From: CAWEBF01 sp963807235
Lineage (GTDB): Bacteria; Acidobacteriota; Vicinamibacteria; Vicinamibacterales; UBA2999
Length of the DNA stretch: 64,000 bases
Assembly: GCA_963807235.1 (NCBI GenBank)
Contig: CAWEBF010000002.1
Span: 1 to 64,000 of the forward strand
Direction of reading: 5' to 3'
The notes under the pieces are model-generated. The model made no database searches. It was not told the origin of the DNA and was given only the letters and a program-made list of their open reading frames with translations. Of this stretch, positions 1-8,706 are shown piece after piece. The stretch's first letter is position 1. Every line of letters begins with the position of its first letter. Both the position numbers and the translations under genes were made by a program.

Positions 1-254
1 ATCCATCTCCAAACACCTCCGGCGCCGCCTCAACACACAGGCCATGGAGGTCGCAGTTGCTCATGACCTCAGGGACCTTCAGGAGCCCCAGCCCAAGCGG
101 CGATGCAGGTCTGAAGTGGGCACCTTCAAATGCCACCTGTCAAAGGGCGCACCGATGACTGGAAGTGCGACGCATCGATGAAGAGGGGCCATCCCATGTG
201 GAAGCCGCGTGGCACTGGCCGGCCACCGGGTCCGGAAGTACGCGCGCCGCCGGA

Positions 255-415
255 ATGAACTACAGGTCCAGCTTGCGCGTGCTGGCGCTGAACTTGTCGA
301 TCTTGGCGCTGGCGACGGTCGGCACAGCGAGAGCAGCAGGATTGCAGTGGGCGCGTCCTGCTTCGCGGATACGTGCTGGTTGCCCTTCAGATGGCCTTGC
401 GCGCCGCCGACGAGA
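255..415 (-). pseudogene. Vestigial C-terminal end of a DUF1552 gene
   Basis: The stretch 257-413 aligns almost without gaps to 4831-4987, the last 50 or so codons of the intact DUF1552 gene, with scattered substitutions. The reading frame still ends in a recognisable KIDKFSASTRKLDL, against EIDKFGASTGKLDI in the intact gene. Upstream coding sequence is gone beyond about position 420, where similarity fades. It is a dead fragment left by duplication or recombination. Bases 1-254 hold nothing I recognise. Confidence 0.75.
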
Positions 416-481
416 CCTAGGCTGGTTGCCGGTCGTGCTCAACGTGGCTGGCAATCGCAAGGCGCCGGCTCCAGCACCGTG

Positions 482-1143
482 TTAGGCAGAACGCAGTCTA
501 GGCGAGGTCTGACGCATGAACAGGTTGACGCCCTCCAGCATCAACCCAATTCGCGGTTTATCCCCGACCTCTTCCCACTCCCCATGTGCAGCGTGGTTTC
601 GAATCCCGGCCCAAGAAGTAATGTCCTTCACATCTTGCTTCGAAATCATCTCCGCGCCCCTCAACACCTTGGCATAGGCGTCAATGCCAGGCTTGGCGTG
701 CCCCAGCGAAAGCGCCGCACCGTCAACCCAGTTCCTCAGTACTCCTCAAGAGATGCGCCAATGAGGACTGCCGCGGCGGCAGGATGATAGCCATCCGTAT
801 CGAGCATCGCCTGAGCCTGGCTCAGGATGTCCGAAACGACGTCGACCTGTGCCTGTCGTTCCGGCGACAATGTAGTGGAGAGACCTGCCCGGGTGTACTC
901 GACGAACCAATTCAAGATCATCGACAACGTTGTGATCATGAATTCGGCATAACCCTGCGCTGCTTCGGCCTCCTTCAGGAAGGCGCTTTTCGGCCCGGCA
1001 TACTGGCGCAAGAACTCGCACACCTGCGCCTTCGCGGCGTCCTGCGGCTGCCCGATTGGGCTACCGCCTCGACGGACCTCTTGGTAAGACTGGATCCGCT
1101 CTCGAAGAGCGATCGCCTGATCAATGACCTGCGCAGTGTTCAT
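482..1143 (-). CDS. HEPN-domain protein, frameshifted
   Basis: The first ~130 residues run from MNTAQVIDQA at 1143 to a stop at 736. One base out of frame the protein continues as LRNWVDGAALSLGHAKPG and on to a stop at 482. The joined product is about 220 residues. The C-terminal half has the HEPN signature RNHAAH (R-x4-H, near 580-600), the usual catalytic motif of HEPN ribonucleases. The preceding SLEEYLRNWV fits the helix before it in such proteins. HEPN proteins act as RNA-cleaving toxins in toxin-antitoxin and abortive-infection systems. The neighbour on the same strand is a TIR-like gene. The frameshift near 738 could be a sequencing error or real decay. Specific target unknown. Confidence 0.6.
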
Positions 1144-1266
1144 GGAACAAGGACGATCCTTCTTATCGCCGCGACTAAGCGGCGGCACTCCGTCCGCTGT
1201 AATCGCTTGTTAAGAGCCGGCACTCGCATTTCACCATCACTTGGGACCCAAGCCGACGGTCGTTGG

Positions 1267-2106
1267 TTAGCTGCCCGCGTCAGCGCCGTCACGAAACGTC
1301 TCCACGATAAGGATGATCAGATCTTCAAGGTGCGCTCGGGCAAACTCCAGATACTCATAGTCGCCCTGCAGACCGCCAATGCTTCCCACTCCCGTCTCAC
1401 GCAGCAGAACGAGCTTCTTGCCCTTCGCGAGTGCGTAGGCCTTTTCGTCGATCACCCACTGAGTATCTCTGATCGATCTCTGCTTTGCCCTTCCAAGCCG
1501 ATCACGTCGCGAAAATATCCCACAAAAAAAGGTCCGAGCGATCGATGCGCTCACGGACCTTCTTTGATAACGGCCGTGGCCCTTGGTTTTTCGCCTGTCA
1601 AGACGTGGTGAAGCCCTAAGGCCTGCAGGATACGAGCGACCGACGAGTTCAGGGTCTCGTCAGCTGCGAGAAACGACTGGCCGATGAAAGCTATTCGCGC
1701 CTGGTTGAATAGATTGAGGTACAGGGGGGTTTGAGCTGTCGCACCTGTGGTCGCGCTCGATAGTGCGACGAGCCTTGAGCGGGTACAACCACTGCGCCAC
1801 GAAACTCTCTTAAGAATGCCGCCAATCGATCGCGCTTGTACTTGTGGCGCACTGTGGCACGTTCCGAGTGAGTGAGCAGTTGCTGGAAAGAGGATGCTCC
1901 CGTCTGCCAACTCATTGCCGCCAAGTGCAGCTTGCGATATCCGGACGGCCGGCGATCTCCACTAGCCATCGTTCGGCGATCGAAGCAGCCTGCTCCCTGA
2001 TTTCTGGTGATACCACCGTTTTAGCCTTGTTCGGGTAGCGTCTGGCGCGCATGTCTGCCTTCAGAGCATCAACATCGTCCCTGAGGCGCTCGACGCGAAG
2101 AACCAA
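1267..2106 (-). pseudogene. TIR-like domain protein with several frameshifts
   Basis: Segments in different frames join into one protein of about 280 residues. An N-terminal helical part starts MVLRVERLRDDVDALKAD at 2106. A middle part follows (HLAAMSWQTGASSFQQLL). The C-terminal domain has ARIAFIGQSFLAADETLN, LTGEKPRATAV, VRERIDRSDLF, WVIDEKAYALAKGKKLVL and GSIGGLQGDYEYLEF. The strand order, the arginine/aspartate-rich RERIDRSDLF loop and the helix with WVIDEKAYA resemble bacterial TIR or TIR-like NAD-processing defence domains. Breaks lie near 1950, 1740, 1560 and 1535, the last beside a run of seven or more A. With the HEPN gene it looks like a worn defence locus. TIR assignment is by motif pattern only. 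Confidence 0.45.
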
Positions 2107-2488
2107 CTGGTCGTCGAATATGAGACATTTCGGGTCCTACTCGGTCCGCCTCGACTTCTTAGTTTGCCTTCCTCTTGGACAAGCCCTCTTTTTCGCTGTT
2201 GCTCTTAGCTCCCCATGGCGTGCTCTTGCTCGCCGAATCCTTGCTCGACTGCCTCCAAACCCTTCGGAAGTCAGGTACGATTCGGAGGCCCTCCTCGTAG
2301 ATGTAAACCGAGCTCAACTGCGGTCTTGAAATCGCGGTCGTAATTCTGCGGAGGCACCAGCCTTGCTTTGGCTAAAGTAATCGCGGAATATTAGCCCGAG
2401 AGAACCTACCCTTTCCCTCATTTTCGTTCGCGGTGGTACGCGAACACCGCAAGACGTTGAGCGTTTGTTGACGGCTGCTTCTCTTGAA
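2107..2488. other. No recognised gene; small hairpin
   Basis: No open frame here resembles a known protein. A perfect hairpin with 7-bp arms GTTCGCG/CGCGAAC and loop GTGGTA lies at 2426-2445, possibly the terminator or regulatory stem of the small upstream minus-strand frame. The remainder is unassigned, with lower GC than the operons downstream. Confidence 0.4.
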
Positions 2489-2716
2489 TCAGTTCGACCG
2501 GTGAGACGGGTCGGGCTCTATGGACTTGTGCGGCTGTGCGGGCCCAACAGGTGTCGCTGGCACACTTGGTTCTGGGAGTGCTCGGAGTTCAGAGCCGCGG
2601 CATCCATGCCAAGTAACGCAGAGCGCGGAGACCATGACGCGATGTCTCGTATCCGCATCCAGGGGCTTCAGGGTGTCATATACGACACGCGCCGCTTCGA
2701 AGGGATCCATCTCCAC
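2489..2716 (-). CDS. Small hypothetical protein
   Basis: A 75-residue frame starting MEMDPFEAARVVYDTLKPLD with DADTRHRVMVSAL. The pattern 'phi-x-x-LxPLDxxTRxRVhxS' is one I have seen at the start of small phage and defence-associated proteins, so it may be a real short gene in the same orientation as the TIR-like and HEPN genes. The C-terminal proline-rich part looks less convincing. No function can be given. Confidence 0.3.
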   Translation of the reverse strand: MEMDPFEAARVVYDTLKPLDADTRHRVMVSALCVTWHGCRGSELRALPEPSVPATPVGPAQPHKSIEPDPSHRSN

Positions 2717-2719
2717 TCT

Positions 2720-3199
2720 TGGCGTTTCGCTCGCGCCACTGCTAGTCCTCCTTAAGAACTCGCGATGAGGGTGACGTACCAGTAGTGCGCAGACCGCGCT
2801 AATGCTATATCAGCCCGTTTCGATGCCGGCTTTCGCGTGTGGTCGGATGAGCGGGCCAAGGAAACAAGCGATTGTTGCGGCTGTTAACGCAATATGCCGG
2901 TCGGGATAATCCCATAATGCAGGTCGGCCGATTCCACGACTGCGATTGACACGTCGCGATAGTCGCGCGAGTGAAGACGGCGCGGACCCCGAGGGTGGTC
3001 GTGTTCGAGCCGGCGGACGCGTATGCCAGGCCGACTATCGACCCCGCAGGAAAGCAGGCGAGACGACGAATCCGCGCGTGTTCCTCCCAGTGCGTTCTGG
3101 TTGCCACTAGGTAGGCTGTCGTTTTGAGACCCTATAAAGGCCCGTGATGGGCCGGCTGTATGTTGAGTTCCTCGCAATGCCTGTTGAAAGGAGCTCGCT
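2720..3199. other. Non-coding left flank of the IS110 element
   Basis: No supportable gene. The left end of the IS110 element must lie in the last part of this stretch. A purine-rich ribosome-binding site (GAAAGGAG) sits just before the transposase ATG at 3200. An A/T-richer promoter-like segment with TATAAAG lies near 3133. I cannot place the terminal repeat or target duplication by eye. Confidence 0.35.
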
Positions 3200-4326
3200 A
3201 TGACCAGCACGACCCATCCGGTGGAGTCTACGGCAACGACGTTGTATGTCGCACTTGAGCTCAGCACCAAGGAATGGTGGTTGACGATGAGCCCGACCCC
3301 GCGCGCGCGGCCACGTCGCGTGCGGGTGCGGGTCGGCGATCGCGAGGGCATCGGGATCGCGCTGCAGGCCGCGCGGACACACTTTGGGCTGCCGGGCGAT
3401 GCGCCTGTGGTGAGCTGCCACGAGGCCGGGCGTGATGGCTTCTGGCCGCATCGATTGCTGACGACGCTGGGCGTGCGCAACTTGGTCGTCGATTCCTCGA
3501 GCATCGAGGTGTCGCGCCGGGCGCGTCACGTGAAGACGGATCGGATCGACGGGGAGAAGCTGCTGCGCCTGCTCCTGCGGCATGGCGGCGGCGAGCGAGG
3601 GATGTGGCACGTGGTGCACGTCCCGTCGCCAGCGGTGGAGGATGCGCGGCACGCCAGTCGCGGGCGCACGACGATCCAGGCGGAGCGGACGCGGTATCGA
3701 AACCGGATTCATGCGCTGCTGGCCTTGCACGGCGTGCGCCTGCGTCTGGATGCGCAGTTTCCAGCGCGGGTGGCGGCGGCCACGGATTGGGCCGACAAGC
3801 CACTGCCGGCAGGGGTCCAAGCCCGGCTGCAGCTGATGTGGCGGTTGCTCGGGGCGGTGGACGCAGAGCGGGTGCAGGCGCGGGCCGCTGACGAACGCCG
3901 TCTCCGAACAGGCGCCGCGGTGCCCACCCCCGCCCAGCGGTGGTACGCCTGCGAGGCGTCGCGGCGCGCAGTGCCACGGTCCTCGCCGACGAGCTGTGGA
4001 GTCGCGACATTCGCAATCGTCGTGAACTGGGTGGGCTCACGGGCCTGGTCTCGGCGCCCTATGCCAGCGGGACACGCCACGTGGACCAAGGACTGACCCG
4101 TGGCGGACTGCCCCGCGTGCGTCACACCGCGGTGCAGCTCGCGCGCGGCTGGCTCCGCCATCAGCCCACCAGTGCGCTCACCCTGTGGTATCAGACGCGC
4201 TTCGGCGGGCGGGGAGTGGTCGCCTATCGGATTGGCATTGTCGCCTTGGCGCGCCGGTTGCTCATCGCGCTCTGGCGCTACCTGACCGTCGGACAGATGC
4301 CGGCAGGCGCCCTGCTGAAGGCGTAG
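3200..4326 (+). CDS. IS110-family transposase, frameshifted
   Basis: DEDD-type recombinase of the IS110 family. The N-terminal RuvC-like domain shows LYVALELSTKEW (acidic residue at the first catalytic position, here Glu), SCHEAGRDGF and VKTDRIDGEKLLRLLLR. The C-terminal Transposase_20 part continues in another frame from about 3940: SATVLADELWSRDIRNRREL, LTRGGLPRVRHTAVQLARGW, ALARRLLIALWRYL. The two halves overlap near 3930-3960, so one indel breaks the gene and the joined product is about 375 residues, normal for the family. IS110 enzymes act with an element-encoded bridge RNA that chooses target and donor. Whether this copy is active depends on whether the indel is real. Confidence 0.85.
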
Positions 4327-4540
4327 CGGCCTCGGCGGTCGAGGCCCGCGCGTGACGTGACCCGTCGCCGCGGCGGGGCCAGCCCGTCTGGCCCGTTTTT
4401 GAGAAGGGGTCCGTCGAACGATGTCGTCCTGCGCTGACGCGCAGACAGGATCTGGTGATCGGCCGGAGCCGACACGCATAGAAGCTTGTGGCGAGCGACG
4501 CTCGCCCAGCACGCGGCATCGCGCGCGGTGGAAGAACGGA

Positions 4541-4593
4541 GACGTCACCTCCGCGGACCTCTGGCTGGGTAGGAGGTCCGCTCCGGTGACGTC
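4541..4593. repeat. Long hairpin with symmetric internal loop
   Basis: Two 21-nt arms (4541-4561 and 4573-4593) pair as 9 bp + 3-nt internal loop (TCC opposite TCC) + 9 bp, closed by an 11-nt loop TGGCTGGGTAG. The arms start GACGTCACC and end in its complement. It lies in the untranslated 3' flank of the IS110 transposase. It could be part of a bridge-RNA scaffold or an unrelated imperfect palindrome. Confidence 0.6.
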
Positions 4594-4770
4594 TGCTCAA
4601 CGGCGGGGACTTGACGACAGCCGGCCTTATAGAAGCCGCCTGGAAGATGTAGCCCCGAGGTACGCACTACACGCGCGGGCAGCGGAAGGGCAGGAGGCGA
4701 GACTGCTTTCCCGGCCGCAGCATCCGCGGCCGCTGGCTCGAACACGACCGCCCTCGGGGTCGCACCAGTA

Positions 4771-4808
4771 CAAGAAAAAACCCGGTGGCAGTTGCCCGCC
4801 ACCGGGTT
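4771..4808 (-). terminator. Rho-independent terminator of the DUF1552 operon
   Basis: An 11-bp perfect stem (AACCCGGTGGC paired with GCCACCGGGTT, 4779-4789 and 4798-4808) with an 8-nt loop, followed on the minus strand by a U-rich tract from the A run at 4773-4780. It lies 25 bp past the DUF1552 stop codon at 4834. Confidence 0.85.
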
Positions 4809-4833
4809 CGTAAGTAACGCGGTCTGGAGCGAA

Positions 4834-6171
4834 CTAGATATCCAGCTTGCCCGTGCTGGCGCCGAACTTGTCGATCTCCGCGCCGGCCATCTGGCACATC
4901 GCCAGCAGCAGGTTCGCGGTGGGCTCGTCCTGCTTCGCCGCCACGTGGCGGTTGCCCTTCAGCTTGCCGTTGGCGCCGCCGACGAGAACGGCGGGCGGGT
5001 TGCTGCGGTCGTGCAGGTTGCCGTTGCTCATGCCGCTGCCCCAGTAGAGCAGCGAGTGGTCGAGCAGGTTGCCGTCGCCGTCCTTGGTGGCCTTGAGCTT
5101 GTCCAGGAACTCGCTCAGCTTGACGATCTGGTAGGTGCCGATCTTGGCGTACTTGGCCAGCTTCTCGGCGTCGTTCCCATGGTGCGAGATGCTGTGGTGC
5201 GTCTCCGGGATGCCGATGTGGGCGTAGCCGCGGTCGCTGGCCTCGTGGCCGATCATGAAGGTGAACACGCGGCTGATGTCGCCCTGGAACGCCAGGTGCA
5301 TCAGGTCGTAGGTCACGCTCATGTGATCGTCGAACGCTTCCGGCAGCCCGAGCGGCGCTTCCGGCGTGCCCGTGATCGTGTTCATCCGGCTTTCCATGCG
5401 GTCCAGCTGCTGCTCGACCTGCCGGATGTTGCCCAGGTACTCGTCCAGGATGGCGCGGTCCGATGCGCCCAGCTTGCTGCGAAGCTGCGTGGACTCGGCC
5501 AGCACTGAATCCAGCAGGCTCTGGCGCTCCTTGAGGCGCTTGGTCCGCTGCTCGGCCGTGCCGGTCTCCCCGAACATGCGCTCGAAGGTCACGCGCGGGT
5601 TGATGCCGATCGGGAGCGGGCTGAAGTCGTCGCGCCAGGAGAGGGCATTGAAGAAGGTGCAGGGGAAGCCGTCGCAGGCGCCGGCGGCCGTGCCCATGTC
5701 TTCCGTGCCGACCTCGATGGAGCGCAGCGGCGCGTCGCCCGTTACGGCGTCGGCAATGTGCTGATCCATCGTCTTCTTCGACTGGATCTTGCCGAAGGCG
5801 TCGCCCGAGTCGTCGCGCGCGCCCACGGGGCCGGTGCCGTTCAGGAACGCCGAGCTGGCGCCCAGGTGGACCGACTCGCCCCAGGGGGCCTTCATCTTGC
5901 TGACCGTGACCAGCTGGTCGCGGAACGGTTCAAGCGGCTGCATCACCGGCCTGAACTCGAAGTCCGCTCCAACCGTGGTCGGGTGCCACGTTTCCGGGAA
6001 TACTCCGTTCGGCATGTAGATCGCGCCAAAGCGGAACGGTGACGCGGCAGCCGTCTTCGACTGCGCCGTCAGCGCGGGCACCATGGCATCAAGCAGCGGC
6101 AGCGCCATCGCAGCGCCGAAAGTGCCTTGCAGGAACGTGCGGCGAGACAAGTGCTTCTTGGTGATGATCAT
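4834..6171 (-). CDS. DUF1552 secreted protein
   Basis: A 445-residue protein. The start ATG at 6171 gives MIITKKHLSRRTFLQGTFGA, a twin-arginine-like leader (SRRTFLQG), so the folded protein is probably exported. The rest follows DUF1552: FGAIYMPNG near the start, DAPLRSIEVG, FERMFGETGTAEQR, a helical DEYLGNIRQVEQQLDRM segment, HHSISHHGNDAEK and LLYWGSGMSNGNLHDR. DUF1552 genes are nearly always paired with DUF1592/DUF1588 cytochrome genes in Acidobacteriota and Planctomycetota. Enzymatic role is not established; the family resembles secreted sulfatase-like DUF1501 proteins. It follows the DUF1592 gene by 2 nt, so it is co-translated. Confidence 0.9.
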   Translation of the reverse strand: MIITKKHLSRRTFLQGTFGAAMALPLLDAMVPALTAQSKTAAASPFRFGAIYMPNGVFPETWHPTTVGADFEFRPVMQPLEPFRDQLVTVSKMKAPWGESVHLGASSAFLNGTGPVGARDDSGDAFGKIQSKKTMDQHIADAVTGDAPLRSIEVGTEDMGTAAGACDGFPCTFFNALSWRDDFSPLPIGINPRVTFERMFGETGTAEQRTKRLKERQSLLDSVLAESTQLRSKLGASDRAILDEYLGNIRQVEQQLDRMESRMNTITGTPEAPLGLPEAFDDHMSVTYDLMHLAFQGDISRVFTFMIGHEASDRGYAHIGIPETHHSISHHGNDAEKLAKYAKIGTYQIVKLSEFLDKLKATKDGDGNLLDHSLLYWGSGMSNGNLHDRSNPPAVLVGGANGKLKGNRHVAAKQDEPTANLLLAMCQMAGAEIDKFGASTGKLDI

Positions 6172-6173
6172 GG

Positions 6174-8705
6174 CTACTGAACCCTCGCTTGTGCGACCGT
6201 CGTGGTTGGAGTCTGCTCCGGTTTGGTTCTCATCTGGAACGGCGCGCTTTCGACGATGCTCTGCACGATCGCCGACAGCCGATAGTTGCTTGCCGCCGCA
6301 CGCCTGGTGATGCCCCGCACCACCGGCATGTCCGACGCCTCGACCCCCCGACCCAAAGCATAAGTCAGAAGGCGCTCGGTGAGGATGTTCGCGAAGGCGT
6401 CGGGTCTGCTCAGGATGGCGTTGCGCAGCGCAATGGGACCGTCCACTTTCGTCCCGTCCGCCAGCACGCCGCCCGTATCCAGGGCCGATCCGCCCGGCCC
6501 GCTGGTCCGCCACTGGCCGACCGAGTTGAACTGCTCCAGCGCGAAGCCCACCGGATCGATGACGCGGTGGCAGCCCGCGCAGGCCGGGTTCTGGCGGTGC
6601 CGTTCCAGCTGCTCCCGGACCGTCTTGGGCACGGCCGCGCCCGCTTCCTTGTTGCTGTCGTCCAGCGTGGGGACGTTCGGCGGCGGCGGAGGCGGCGGCG
6701 TGTTCAGGAACGTGCTCAGCACGTACTTGCCGCGGAAGACCGGCGAGGTGCGCGTCGCCACCGACGTCAGCGACAGCACGCTGCCATGGCCCAGCAGACC
6801 GCGGCGGTTCGGATCCGTCAGCTTCACCTGCCGGAACCGCGACCCGTAGACGCCCGGGATGCCGTAGTGCTTCGCCAGCCGCTCGTCCACGAAGGTGTAG
6901 TCGGCGCTCAGCAGCTCCATCGAGCTGCGGTTCTCGCGCAGGATGTGCGCGAAGAGCATCTCCGTTTCCTTGCGGAACGCCTTGCGGATGTTGTCGTCGA
7001 AGTCCGGGAACATCAGGATGTCGGGCGAGACCTTGGCCTCGAGGTTCCGCAGCTGCAGCCACTGGCCGGTGAAGTTGCTGACCAGCGCGTCGGCGCGCTT
7101 GTCGGCAATCATCCGGCGCACCTGCGCGGCCAGCACGCCCGGCTCGCGCAGCCGCCCGGCCGTGGCCAGGTTCATCAGCTGCTGGTCGGGGATGCTGCTC
7201 CAGAGGAAGAAGGAGAGGCGCGAGGCCAGCTCGATGTCGCTGACCGGGTGCGCGGCGCCGGCGCGAAGACCGGCCGGGTCCTCTTCCATCCGGTAGAGGA
7301 ACGAGGGGCTGGAGAGCACGCGCGCGAGCCCCACGCGGATGCCCGCGTCGAAGTCGCCGCCCGTCTTCCGTGCCTCGCGGTAGAACGACATCGGCGCCTC
7401 GACGTCGGCCGCCGTGGCCGGCCGGCGATACGCACGCCGCGTCAGGTTCGTGAAGATGCGGTTCGCGCAGGCCGTCTCATCCGCCGCCGACGCCGGCGTG
7501 CAGATGAAGATGCGCTCACGCGCGGGCGAGTTGCTGATGCCCTTCACGTCGTACGGTCCCTCGACGCCCACGACCTTGAGACGCGCAAGGCCGCCCACCA
7601 TGTGGACCTCCTGGCTGTCGCGCAGCGAGGGCACCCACACGTCCTGGCGGTTCGACGGGCGATCCTTCCAGGTGTAGCCGACTTCGTGCGGGCCGGCGGT
7701 CACGAACACCCGGCCGCTCATGCGCGCATCGACTTCCTTCTGCGCCTCGTTCATGTCCTTGGCCTGCGTGGCGTGGTCTTTTGGTCCACCGACCTCGGCC
7801 GAGTACACCTCTTCGCCGTCCACGGTGACGACGAACGTCTCCGGAACCTCCTGGCCCTCGACGCCCGCGTAGCCTTCCTCGACGCCGCGCACCAGACGGC
7901 CGTACAGCTTGTAGAAGCCATCGGCGGGGAAGACGTGCGTCACCGACGTGCCTCCGCGCGTGCCGAGCGGCAGGCCGTCGATGTGTCCCAGCTGCGTGAA
8001 CTCACGGCTGATCTGGTACTCCGTGGAGCCGGGCGGCGTGGTCTTGTCGCCGACCGCCATCGTGCTGACGCGCTGGGCCACGAGCAGGTAGCGCTCGAGC
8101 AGCAGCGGCGACGTGCGCAGCGACGCGGCGATGTTGTCGAACCCGAAGTTGGCGCCGTCGCTCGGCAGCAGCTCGTCCACGCTGATGTCGAGCGCCAGCA
8201 GATCGCGGATGGCGTTGCCGTATTCCGTGCGGTTCAACCGGTGCATGACGTACTTGCCCGGGGTGGCCTTGCCCTGCCACTGCCGATCGAGGCCGGAGGT
8301 CAGCCACGCCGTGAACGCCACGTACTCTGTTTCCTTGGGATGCGGCATGCCCTGCGGCGGCATGGCGCGCACGCTCAGCTTGCGAAGCACGCGCTCCCAC
8401 ATCACGCCGTTGGCCGTCAGGTCGTTCAGGTTGGCGCCTTCGAGGTTCACCGGCTCGTTCGCCGGCTGCGGGTTCCGGTTGCCGTGGCAGCTGATGCAGG
8501 ACCTGCTTCAGGTACGCGCGCGCCCGCGGCGTCACTCGTCGCCGCCGCGCGCTGCGGTGCCGCCGCGGCCGGGGTCGGAGCGGCCGCCGCGGCCGCTGGA
8601 GCGGCCGGCGGCGCCTGCTGGGCCAAGAGAGCTGAGTTCGTTCCCGCCCCCAGGGCGGTGGCGCCCACCCACGCGAGGGCGACGCTCAGAGAGCACTTTC
8701 TTCAT
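6174..8705 (-). CDS. DUF1592/DUF1588 planctomycete-type cytochrome c protein, frameshifted near start
   Basis: From about 8490 the frame is open for some 770 residues with the standard domain order: heme motif CISCH (near 8475), DUF1587 (YVMHRLNRTEYGNAIRDLL), DUF1595, DUF1592 (DIELASRLSFFLWSSIPDQQ), DUF1588 (PACAGCHRVIDPVGFALEQF, a second CxxCH) and DUF1585 at the end (LTERLLTYALGRGVE). The signal peptide lies in other frames starting at ATG 8705 (LAWVGATALGAGTNSALLAQ) and an Ala/Pro linker. At least two indels between 8480 and 8690 split it. It is predicted to be a periplasmic or outer-surface c-type cytochrome acting with DUF1552. Its start is 2 nt after the ankyrin stop, so these three genes form one operon. 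Confidence 0.88.
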
Positions 8706-8706
8706 T

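Larger units (their letters stand above)
3108..4600 (+). mobile_element. IS110-family insertion sequence (ends approximate)
   Basis: The span covers the transposase plus both non-coding flanks. The ends are estimated, because IS110 members lack long inverted repeats and their junctions cannot be read without an empty site. The 3' flank (4327-4600) is longer and strongly structured, which would suit an IS1111-like layout with the guide RNA at the right end. The 5' flank is short. Confidence 0.45.
4327..4830. other. Intergenic stretch between IS110 and DUF1552 genes
   Basis: No protein-coding frame here looks real. The contents are the IS110 3' flank with the 4541-4593 hairpin, about 170 bp of unassigned sequence, and the terminator of the minus-strand DUF1552 gene at 4771-4808. 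Confidence 0.5.

Noticed and set aside
3261..4548. Long minus-strand frames over the IS110 element
   Set aside because: Arg/Ala/Pro-rich shadows of the transposase without any recognisable motif.
4541..4593. Hairpin as terminal inverted repeat of the IS
   Set aside because: IS110 elements normally lack such terminal repeats, and both arms lie on one side of the transposase.
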